NCBI RefSeq assembly: GCF_030551755.1
Contig: NZ_JAUPEC010000020.1
Span: 1-64,000, forward strand
Direction: 5' to 3'
DNA: 64,000 nucleotides
Source: Pseudocolwellia sp. AS88
GTDB lineage: Bacteria; Pseudomonadota; Gammaproteobacteria; Enterobacterales; Alteromonadaceae
The translations under genes and the position numbers were made by a program. Within the stretch, counting starts at the first letter, position 1, and each line of letters opens with the position of its first letter. The notes under the pieces were generated by a model. That model searched no databases. It was not told the origin of the DNA and saw only the letters and a program-made list of their open reading frames with translations. This document shows, in pieces, positions 19,501 through 24,356 of the stretch.

Positions 19501-19859
19501 AATACGAAGAATTACTCAATTTGAATTATTGCTTACTTACCAGAAAATACATGGATGATAAGGGGAGTTCTCAGGGTTTCTCTGAAACATGGACTGATAC
19601 ACGCAATAATGACCGTTATAGTGAAAGTACAATTCGCGACGGTGATCGGCTATATCTATCTTTAGATACGTTGAAGCATTTATGCGCTCAAACTAAATTA
19701 TCGCTCATTTTCGAAGTATCAATTAAACGCCAAAACTCAACTCACGATAGGGATGTACCAGACGATGTCAAATACCCGGGACCATATTGCAACTTGTATA
19801 CTCTCTCAAAAGATGGAGTCATCAGAGATTACCAATCAAGAAATTATCAACTTAGGTAA
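13554..19859 (+). CDS. Giant STAND-type (NLR-like) NTPase, candidate antiphage sensor
   Basis: A 2101-residue protein. Order seen: a short N-terminus with the shared motif (residues 21-40); an unassigned region to about 290; a STAND NTPase with Walker A HARGGVGKTVMV (K307), an acidic Walker B-like strand YIFIDAADNAV near 402, ALCRTER (sensor-like) near 443 and the winged-helix marker GGNPRVQAYA near 490; then about 1300 residues of alpha-solenoid/TPR-like helices; and a beta-richer C-terminal part (from about 1880). This layout (effector/adaptor, NTPase, long helical sensor) is that of Avs/bNACHT-type defence proteins, which recognise phage proteins and then oligomerise. No nuclease, TIR, SIR2 or protease domain is visible at the N-terminus, so the effector may be the separately encoded membrane protein. 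ATG 13554 overlaps the previous gene; its RBS is weak and TTG 13572 is an alternative. Confidence 0.88.
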   Translation: MKWGNTLFSCVFSKIKVIAKNRGVAIGGHNNAPVITGDINDSEINIDQKSFAQATFLAQASAFDSCNNKIPLLWATLQCLELLSPDKELREKLKLKFVQDKVSLSVVVLNEEAKNIRLLYSKTTSGEIDKKDLKTIISNIYKDIKPGFTVQIICNKVISKPVKEFYEKAITDEFNTKYFNKEKDSFTSFNVDILNIIFTNSTLDVLKNNSNATSYISPENIEHVSELTKAFAIKLLSQMPSTDFSIIKRHDLEVRFGAEHYSEIFPSPPKFEASIPSNLRNQQESILKSIFRDNKNSIIHARGGVGKTVMVRLADTIIPSHSCSIVYDCFGDGLYRSMLNPRHSFDKVLVQIINELAINGLCDSLIAMKKDKGQLMQEFISCIENSVKCLKKGNKQAHLYIFIDAADNAVMAAKEKAENSIVTQLLNDLMIDGCTVIALCRTERIELLAPRSDISQFELRAFSEEESYAHLNLFYSDVTEEHGKEFHRLSGGNPRVQAYAIEEFPESLIEMLKNLGPTLTTVDAQIEVQLNNAIARLKNKNTTTEGLKIDLICTALASLPPFIPIDVISKLSNLSEDEIASFISDFGRGLMLIDKCIQFRDEPTETWFRKQFASTAEQAKEFVKNIQEIANSNSYVSECLPYLMLAGGNHEDLIELALSEEFLPKGNPVDARSISTSRLNAALKSAIQLEDYFSFIKLALRTGEEFAGDQRQIELLNQNVTLIGIVQSPTEVQKLAFQGRLSGGWKGSENLYKSALLSLHGEFKGEALSYLRAAENWLSTYFKSTAKDKRKRHEEKLSAEDVALLFTVYLNLLGPEKAVNRIIRFSPSEAVQNAIATFTNNLLDTSRFEDLKQLAFYSKEHSYVCINFINSLFLVQQSVDEEISQSCLINIENPTSERNEKANISISTLDLLIFIEYCFAAGYDNARLKNLLIRQVKLEPKAWYANPTTYHNDDLLEFVGIAALLEELTGKSLPENQIFPNEFLADDLSYKQKEEKEKYKKTLSAMLPAQRFLIRSRTNRIENFELEYKDVFDEIGKYLPQAYERKNFTSDFVNGRKQRSLFWAGNIEKPLQSQLFKNIIDDVSYSCLLNGLYYSCRVKSLNYLSEFYETALINTSNNKNDSPESISESYIDIANAICLLAPKQSAKYFNKAIEAASKFGNEALHRHFAILSLAEKSAESNCSPELTYRFARSTETFYEYMSDHFPLERTVRAIHDMDASSSFAIMARWLDREVTYWGPFEDTVLEQSISANTLSCREAWAAQGLIDNKSYAEFFSRCLKKSENPELREVIFNDAVQQALIKGLSKSALSLIKNTGAKFALSSSALDDAIIHFNEHKHDLEPTHSPHVTDKTYKPVDWDSVFNSNSSFISSETIEESITSFKALKDKSFDECFWSQLYDRAPIISAADVLDAILKCKFSSSFELLHALENTPKEWFEREGVKELWIKGFDLYVQLNASTVSNPWWPEHWTSRFKLKADFSKLRLPGVIKALENKSDFDDAEFIFSVITVLSQKLTPSEAKEALNYALDRVELHVDESDADGYWSKWLVPPENNTEAYASFIWSVLANPTSKNRWEGVHIVYRLVELNCNEVIDSMIAMFQRDDIGAFGSTSFPFYKFHAQLYFMIALYRGVQSNALPLLKHSAFFQDQALNSDHILLEHYSVKVARKLLQEKNSTYSAEDIEKLDTVGLSQFNKNTPKETNKFEIANIVPLDKGLPELSFFLDFQEYWLKPLANVFNVSVEELKRTAISIVINEWGVTLDERFIKDPRPHGHKETHARHSSIPSTQPYDFYLGYHVIFTMASRLLKKLPIVEGKYDWEDDLWVDWLSNHLLSMNNGYLLADLRDPAPLVRREWLSKKTTDSWRWEIEYSDFLEGLLLSKGGRTFICVTGSWSDNNGSGNNETYSISSALVSVNNSASLLKALVSCKNPHDYKLPSYNEEQFELDDSSFKMKGWLNEPDEYKKLDEIDPYAGELKFPMRRISKEYEELLNLNYCLLTRKYMDDKGSSQGFSETWTDTRNNDRYSESTIRDGDRLYLSLDTLKHLCAQTKLSLIFEVSIKRQNSTHDRDVPDDVKYPGPYCNLYTLSKDGVIRDYQSRNYQLR

Positions 19860-20487
19860 AGCTATCATCACTGAGCTAGGTATGGAGATTGATTGTAATA
19901 CTCCAGCCCGTTGGTTAGTACATTATATTGCTGAAAATATTCACAAGTCAGAAAACTGCCAAGGTGAAGAAAAGGAGGTAGCTGAAAGAAAGTGTGTAGA
20001 TGCAATTTTTAAACTTTGGCATCATCGCTCTGAGCTTCCTAGAGGTATTAATCCGTTCACCGAGTTCGACTCTGTTTTTCGAGGTCTGTCTAGATTAGAT
20101 AACTCAGCTCAAAAACCATACTTCAATGAATTTTCACAATTTGATCATCAGATAGATCCTGAAGAAACAGCTGAAAGCAAACAATGGATTGATATAGCCA
20201 TCTCTATCGATAAAGTAGCAAAAGAGCTAGTTTCAGAAAGTTTTAACTCAGCTGCTTCCTCAGCTATTACAGAGAAGTCTAAGAAGATACTAAAGCTAGC
20301 GCCTGAAGATTCGGGTGAAGATATTAGGGTAATGCTCAGCTTTATTTCTGATGAAGAAGCTAATTCAAAAGAAAATAAAATAAAAGCGATTGAATCAAAA
20401 ATAGAAAAAGTTAAAGCCCTCAAATCTATTTGCAATTTATTTATAGATAAATTTAGTGATGATTTATCACAACTTGATAATAAATGA
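19813..20487 (+). CDS. Helical STAND-associated partner protein
   Basis: About 224 residues from ATG 19813. The frame is open from ATG 19753, but the start inside the STAND gene nearest its end is preferred and gives a 47-bp overlap, indicating coupling. All-helical and acidic, with TPARWLVHYIAENI, then FKLWHHRSELPRGINPF and FRGLSRLD; the C-terminal quarter is a likely coiled coil (KENKIKAIESKIEKVKALKS). I have an impression that small proteins with W-HYIAE and LW-HR-LP motifs sit beside large STAND NTPases (possibly the Avs3b-like partners), but I could not verify this. Probably a structural or regulatory subunit of the system. Confidence 0.75.
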   Translation: MESSEITNQEIINLGKAIITELGMEIDCNTPARWLVHYIAENIHKSENCQGEEKEVAERKCVDAIFKLWHHRSELPRGINPFTEFDSVFRGLSRLDNSAQKPYFNEFSQFDHQIDPEETAESKQWIDIAISIDKVAKELVSESFNSAASSAITEKSKKILKLAPEDSGEDIRVMLSFISDEEANSKENKIKAIESKIEKVKALKSICNLFIDKFSDDLSQLDNK

Positions 20488-20536
20488 CCTACTATCCCTA
20501 CAAATAAGTTGACAACATTTAGCTAATAATCGGTTG

Positions 20537-20944
20537 TTAGGAATAGTTGTGATCTTTTTCTTTTAAGTGAGCTAACTCGTGTACCACTATCATATTCAAA
20601 AAAGGCTCTGGAGCCACTTTGAACATACTGCCCACACGTAGCTCATTTTTACTTTTTAGTTTGCTACCTTGAACTCTAGACACATAAGTGTGTAACCCAA
20701 GCGCATTATTAATCACATGAATTTTGTCATCGTACTTAATTTGGCTTAGTGGATTAGATTTTTTTAGATATTGATTTTTAATATCCATTGTATATTCGCG
20801 CAAAGCTTTATCATTATAAATACTGTGTGGAGTAGGGTACTTATTGATAAGAAATGTTTTAAGTGTATCTGCATCAAGCATTGTTTGAATTTTATCAGTG
20901 ATCTCGGTTGAGTACGCAGATAAGTATTTTAAAGATGAACTCAT
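20537..20944 (-). pseudogene. YgjP-like metallohydrolase, 3' truncated
   Basis: ATG 20944 gives MSSSLKYLSAYSTEITDK, aligning with the start region of the complete copy at 9476-10000. Homology runs through VVHELAHLKEKDHN and stops; the next codons (Y-S-stop) replace the expected KAFY...C...MLP...YHQLEFE...YLT segment, roughly 40 residues. The zinc-binding HELAH remains but the distal ligand region is lost, so it is probably inactive. The break at about 20547 marks a recombination junction at the right end of the accessory segment. No fragment of the missing 3' part was found elsewhere in the window. Confidence 0.82.
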
Positions 20945-21399
20945 AGTAAATAATATAGAGGCTAAAAAAGGTAAACTGTGGTTATTATACCCATTACCAT
21001 TCAAAGTGCATGACATCAGTGGGAATTAAAATTTATTTAGGCAAGGGATTGAATTAACACAATGGTTATTTAATCATTTCATTTAATAACGCAGCACAAA
21101 TGAGCTTAAACTCATCAGAAAAGTGTTTAAGCAATAACACTTCGTCGTTGCTTTGATTTATAAGGTAATAACCATTATTTAACCACAGCGCTTTGAACTG
21201 AAATTGATCAATCACTCTGAAGCTCTAACTTAAATGGTAATGAGTATATATATTTTATCTGTAAAACAACTTAATAAACTTAGCTCTAAATTGTAGATTG
21301 CCTAAGTGTTATCAAATCGAGAAATAGGTATAATCTCGTCATTATAAAGTTGCTAGCGCCTTTCGTTAGTATGAATTATTAAGAAATGAGTTGTATAAA
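20945..21399. other. Intergenic region; holds a possible MITE
   Basis: No gene. It contains inverted repeats at 20987-21001 and 21233-21247 (see repeat entry). The remainder is AT-rich. Confidence 0.5.
20987..21247. repeat. Candidate MITE: 261 bp bounded by 15-bp inverted repeats
   Basis: ATACCCATTACCATT (20987-21001) and AATGGTAATGAGTAT (21233-21247) are inverted copies, 14/15 matching, with a few further matching bases inward (CAA/TTG). No ORF lies between. No clear target-site duplication was found. Confidence 0.4.
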
Positions 21400-21858
21400 A
21401 TGAGTAAAAAGGGATATGCATGTATTGGGTTATTTAATCCTAAATCACCAGAGAATGTAGGTTCAGTTATGCGAGCATCGGGTTGTTATGGTGTGCATTC
21501 TGTATATTACACAGGTAAAAGATATGATTTAGCTAAAGCCTTTTATACAGATAAAAACAAAGTACATTTAGAAATCCCTTTAATTGGTGTTGAAGATTTA
21601 AAAAATACAGTGCCATTAGATTGTGTTCCTGTTGCGGTAGAGTTAGTTGATGATGCTAAATCTTTAGTTACTTATAAACATCCACCTAGAGCCTTTTATA
21701 TTTTTGGCCCTGAAGACGGTACCTTAAAAAAACATATAACCGACTTTTGTAGAGAAACCATTTATGTGCCAACTAATGGGTGTATGAATTTAGCGGCTAC
21801 AGTGAATGTTATTTTATACGACAGAATGGCAAAAGGTGAAGATTTCTCAAATCATTAA
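21400..21858 (+). CDS. TrmH/SPOUT-family RNA methyltransferase
   Basis: About 152 residues from ATG 21400. It is a single SPOUT (alpha/beta-knot) domain: FNPKSPENVGSVMRASGCYG (motif 1), FGPEDGTLKKH (motif 2) and VPTNGCMNLAATVNVILYDR (motif 3, knot region). These are the SAM-binding motifs of SpoU-type 2'-O-ribose methyltransferases. Its short length is like TrmL (tRNA wobble 2'-O-methylation), but the RNA target is not certain. It stands alone, flanked by the YgjP remnant and by a terminator facing the convergent mlaC gene. Confidence 0.88.
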   Translation: MSKKGYACIGLFNPKSPENVGSVMRASGCYGVHSVYYTGKRYDLAKAFYTDKNKVHLEIPLIGVEDLKNTVPLDCVPVAVELVDDAKSLVTYKHPPRAFYIFGPEDGTLKKHITDFCRETIYVPTNGCMNLAATVNVILYDRMAKGEDFSNH

Positions 21859-21925
21859 TATACAAAAATAATAATTTATTTGAGAGGTTTATTTTATCTC
21901 TGTTTTAAGAAATATAAATTTCATG

Positions 21926-21960
21926 CAAAAAAAATCCCCATTAAAAAACTTTAATGGGGA
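21926..21960 (-). terminator. Rho-independent terminator for mlaC
   Basis: Arms TCCCCATTAAA (21935-21945) and TTTAATGGGGA (21950-21960), perfect 11-bp stem, 4-nt loop, followed on the minus strand by a run of eight T (21927-21934). It serves the mlaC transcript. Confidence 0.9.
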
Positions 21961-22043
21961 ACAAGAATTACAGCGAACATGAATTCTTAACAAGGGATTT
22001 TTTAATAAACTTTCATTACCTAATTGCTTACTTAGCTCATCAA

Positions 22044-22658
22044 CTATTTAGTAATAGAAGCTAATTCTAACGTTACCGTTTCAATACCTTCTTTAGCTAT
22101 ACGATTACTTAACTCAGCTTGCTTGCTAGAAAGAAGCGAAATACCTTCAACCACCATATCAAACGCTTTCCATTCAAGCGTATTTTTGTTTTTACGTAAC
22201 TTAAAGTTGATGTCAATTGTTGGACGTTGACCATCAATAATTTGTGTAGTTACTGAAACAATGTTTTTGCCATTAGTGCTTTTTTCAGGTTCAAAAATAA
22301 CCTTTTGATCTTTGTATTGAGTTAATGCATTAGCGTAAGTACGTATTAAGTATTGGCGCATAGAAAGAACGAAATTTTCTCTTTGTTCTTTAGTACTTGT
22401 TTGTAAGTTTTTACCTAAAATCTTATACGCAGCATATCTGTAATCAATGTATGGCATTAACTCTTCATCAACAATATTTCTCATTAAATCAGGAAATTTC
22501 TCAATTTCTTGCTGATTATTAGCAATACGTTCGAACAAGTTATGGCCAACAGTTTCAATAACTTTATAAGGAGAAACTTCTACTACTTCTACTGAATAAG
22601 CAGAAACACTCATAAATAGCGCTGTGATAAAAGAGAAAAGAGAAAAAATGTTCTTCAT
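22044..22658 (-). CDS. MlaC/Ttg2D-family periplasmic phospholipid-binding protein
   Basis: A 204-residue secreted protein. Signal peptide MKNIFSLFSFITALFMSVSAYSVE, then the MlaC fold with FPDLMRNIVDEELMPYIDYRYAAYKILG, and the family marker FDMVVEGISLLSSKQAEL near the end. MlaC shuttles phospholipids between outer and inner membrane for asymmetry maintenance. Here it is alone, without mlaFEDB neighbours. A TetR gene lies upstream on the same strand, and an operator-like palindrome sits 43 bp ahead of the ATG, so it may be controlled by that repressor. It could also be a solvent-tolerance (Ttg2D-like) orphan. Confidence 0.87.
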   Translation of the reverse strand: MKNIFSLFSFITALFMSVSAYSVEVVEVSPYKVIETVGHNLFERIANNQQEIEKFPDLMRNIVDEELMPYIDYRYAAYKILGKNLQTSTKEQRENFVLSMRQYLIRTYANALTQYKDQKVIFEPEKSTNGKNIVSVTTQIIDGQRPTIDINFKLRKNKNTLEWKAFDMVVEGISLLSSKQAELSNRIAKEGIETVTLELASITK

Positions 22659-22700
22659 GTGTGTACCTTAAAAATTCAGTAATAATTCAATGTGTGAATA

Positions 22701-22728
22701 CTAGCATACCGACCGCTCGGTTTGCTAG
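22701..22728. promoter_or_regulatory. TetR-type operator upstream of mlaC
   Basis: CTAGCATACCGA (22701-22712) and TCGGTTTGCTAG (22717-22728) form an interrupted palindrome matching at 11 of 12 positions, with core ACCGACCGCTCGGT. It lies between the tetR stop and the mlaC start, and resembles the site upstream of tetR (23463-23478). Confidence 0.65.
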
Positions 22729-22805
22729 TAGTTACACGTAATAAAATGTAATTTATATATAGTAAATAGTTATCGCTTATTACTTAAATATTAGCTTGAG
22801 GAATG

Positions 22806-23393
22806 TTAAGCCTGTTTTAAGTTTCTCAGGTATTTGCATAACTCATCCATCACTTGTTCGAATAGCTCTATATTCTTTGAACTTTTACTTAAGGTTGTAG
22901 AACCATGGAAAGTAGAAACGATAAAGTAAGAGACCTGACTGAAGTTAATGTCATTTCGAAGTTGATGTTTTATTTTCTCTAAGCCATTTGAGATAAGTTG
23001 ATTAAGTTGCAGTTGTAAATCTAAAATACGTAATCTAAAACCTTCATCTATCCCAGCCATTTCTTGACATAAATTATTCAATGGACAGCCACAGATTAAT
23101 TCGTCGCATGTGAGATTTACACTCATTTGGCTGAAATATTCACATAAGCCTTCAATGGGATCTTCCTGTTCAATTGCAGGAAGCCAGCTTGATAAAAACA
23201 TTGGTGTGTATATTTCTTCAAATACTGCATAACCCAATTCAATTTTATTCGTGAAGTGATGGTATAAAGCACCCTTGGATATTTCACACCTTTTTAAAAT
23301 GACGGATAAACTTGTTGCAGTAAAACCATGCTTGTGAATTTCATCAGCGCTGATTTCTAATATTTTTTGTCTAGTTTGTTCTGCATCTCTCAT
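22806..23393 (-). CDS. TetR/AcrR-family transcriptional regulator
   Basis: 195 residues. HTH at 8-50: TRQKILEISADEIHKHGFTATSLSVILKRCEISKGALYHHFTNK, typical TetR. The C-terminal helical domain is of the common ligand-binding form with IEGLCEYFSQMSVNLTCDELICGCPLNNLCQEM, a Cys-bearing stretch used by several AcrR/YxaF-type regulators. The palindrome AACCAGTCGGTCGGTT lies about 70 bp upstream of its start, consistent with autorepression; the other copy lies before mlaC. The ligand is unknown. Confidence 0.88.
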   Translation of the reverse strand: MRDAEQTRQKILEISADEIHKHGFTATSLSVILKRCEISKGALYHHFTNKIELGYAVFEEIYTPMFLSSWLPAIEQEDPIEGLCEYFSQMSVNLTCDELICGCPLNNLCQEMAGIDEGFRLRILDLQLQLNQLISNGLEKIKHQLRNDINFSQVSYFIVSTFHGSTTLSKSSKNIELFEQVMDELCKYLRNLKQA

Positions 23394-23462
23394 TAAACAG
23401 CCTCGCTAATAATTAAAAATTCAAACTGGTCAGATCTATTATAACCTAAAGTTAAGGGAACA

Positions 23463-23478
23463 AACCAGTCGGTCGGTT
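23463..23478. promoter_or_regulatory. TetR-type operator upstream of tetR
   Basis: AACCAGTCGGTCGGTT; its reverse complement carries ACCGACCGACTGGT, matching ACCGACCGCTCGGT at 22708-22721 at 11 of 14 positions. A likely autoregulatory site. Confidence 0.6.
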
Positions 23479-23517
23479 AAATATTGAGAAAACTTTATTC
23501 AAAGAGTTTATTTAATG

Positions 23518-23533
23518 CTCATTTTGAAATGCA
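23518..23533. promoter_or_regulatory. Candidate enhancer-protein site before VOC gene
   Basis: CTCATTTTGAAATGCA, 13/16 identical to TTCATATTGAAATGAA at 24097-24112. It lies about 40 bp before the sigma-54 promoter at 23573. Confidence 0.4.
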
Positions 23534-23572
23534 GAGATTTAAGTAATACACCATTTTAGGTATCCATGACTC

Positions 23573-23588
23573 TGGCACACTCTATGCT
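23573..23588 (+). promoter_or_regulatory. Sigma-54 promoter of VOC gene
   Basis: TGGCACACTCTATGCT: the invariant GG (23574-23575) and GC (23586-23587) are ten bases apart. It agrees closely with TGGCAC-N5-TTGC and lies 53 bp from the gene start. Confidence 0.75.
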
Positions 23589-23640
23589 TTTAAGCATTAA
23601 GCATGAACATTTAAGTTAACTATAAAGGTGTCGAAAGAAT

Positions 23641-24045
23641 ATGAGTCACATTAATTCAGTTCACCATATCAATTATGTCGTTAAAGACTTATCACCACAC
23701 ATAACATATTTAGAAAAAGTACTAGGGTGTAAGCCCATAACAGAAGGACTTGAAGGGCGAAATGTTAAAACGGCACGCTTCCCTATTGGTGATGCCTGGA
23801 TTGTTCTTGTACAGCCCTTAAGTGAAGAGGGAGAGGTGGCTCGTATACTTGCTGAACGTGGTGAAGGGCTATTTTTACTGTCTTTAGGTGTTGATAACTT
23901 AGATAGCTCATTAAGTAAATTAGCACAGCAGGGTGTTCAACCTGACTCAAAGGGGCCTCGGAAAGGTTTAGATACTTGGTTAATTCAAGATCTAGATTGC
24001 CCGCTTGGATTAGCTTCTGTATTGCAATTGTGCCAAAACGCTTAA
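23641..24045 (+). CDS. VOC (glyoxalase/methylmalonyl-CoA epimerase-like) protein
   Basis: A 134-residue single VOC domain, two beta-alpha-beta-beta-beta units. The first metal His is likely in VHHINYVVKDL, and a Glu lies near the second unit; the C-terminal unit has CPLGLASVLQL instead of the usual acidic E-HP-ligand end. The size and start fit methylmalonyl-CoA epimerase-like proteins. Context (a sigma-54 promoter and the PrpR-type activator gene following) points to acyl-CoA catabolism, but a substrate cannot be assigned. Start ATG 23641 with AAAG before it. Confidence 0.75.
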   Translation: MSHINSVHHINYVVKDLSPHITYLEKVLGCKPITEGLEGRNVKTARFPIGDAWIVLVQPLSEEGEVARILAERGEGLFLLSLGVDNLDSSLSKLAQQGVQPDSKGPRKGLDTWLIQDLDCPLGLASVLQLCQNA

Positions 24046-24075
24046 ATTAAATTTTATCATTCATGACTTATATCA

Positions 24076-24090
24076 ATTTCAACTTGAAAT
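24076..24090. promoter_or_regulatory. Perfect palindrome upstream of prpR-type operon
   Basis: ATTTCAACTTGAAAT, 7-bp perfect arms with central C, about 120 bp before the sigma-54 promoter at 24211. A possible activator site, close to the 24097-24112 element. Confidence 0.4.
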
Positions 24091-24096
24091 ATTTAG

Positions 24097-24112
24097 TTCA
24101 TATTGAAATGAA
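24097..24112. promoter_or_regulatory. Candidate upstream activator sequence (UAS)
   Basis: TTCATATTGAAATGAA has arms TTCAT and ATGAA around a 6-bp centre. It recurs with 15/16 identity at 51350-51365 and at 51498-51513, near another sigma-54 promoter. It sits about 100 bp upstream of the promoter at 24211, a usual enhancer distance. Confidence 0.5.
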
Positions 24113-24210
24113 GATCTACTTAAATCAGGTAGTAGCTTTTTAATAAAGTTTAACCATTATTAACTTATGTACCTTTTAAAATAAAGCTTTGTTATAAAGT
24201 TATATCTATG

Positions 24211-24226
24211 TGGCACGACTGATGCA
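24211..24226 (+). promoter_or_regulatory. Sigma-54 promoter of leader/prpR-type operon
   Basis: TGGCACGACTGATGCA: GG (24212-24213) and GC (24224-24225) separated by ten bases; the TGGCACG half is perfect. It precedes the leader ORF at 24252. Confidence 0.8.
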
Positions 24227-24251
24227 GTAACTAAATCAATATGAGATAAAA

Positions 24252-24356
24252 ATGAATAATCAGATAATTAGCTTGATGAAACTAAATACATTATTTACTA
24301 ACAATGCAGCTAATACCGTTTCATTAATTGAAACGGCAAAGGAGGGGGCGAAATGA
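24252..24356 (+). CDS. 34-residue leader ORF coupled to the sigma-54 activator
   Basis: ATG 24252 starts 34 codons, MNNQIISLMKLNTLFTNNAA... ending ...GAK, with TGA at 24354-24356 overlapping the activator ATG (ATGA). GAGATAAAA precedes it. The downstream gene has its own SD (AAAGGAGGGGG) inside the leader. Not a recognised family. It may be a translational-coupling leader; its expression is unproven. Confidence 0.5.
   Translation: MNNQIISLMKLNTLFTNNAANTVSLIETAKEGAK

Noticed and set aside
13554-19859. Assignment of the giant NTPase to a numbered AVAST type
   Set aside because: No N-terminal protease, nuclease or SIR2 domain is visible and no profile search could be run; only a general STAND/Avs-like call is supported.
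20537-21016. Start of the truncated YgjP-like gene at 21016
   Set aside because: Alignment with the complete copy begins near the ATG at 20944, and the upstream extension lies in the candidate MITE.
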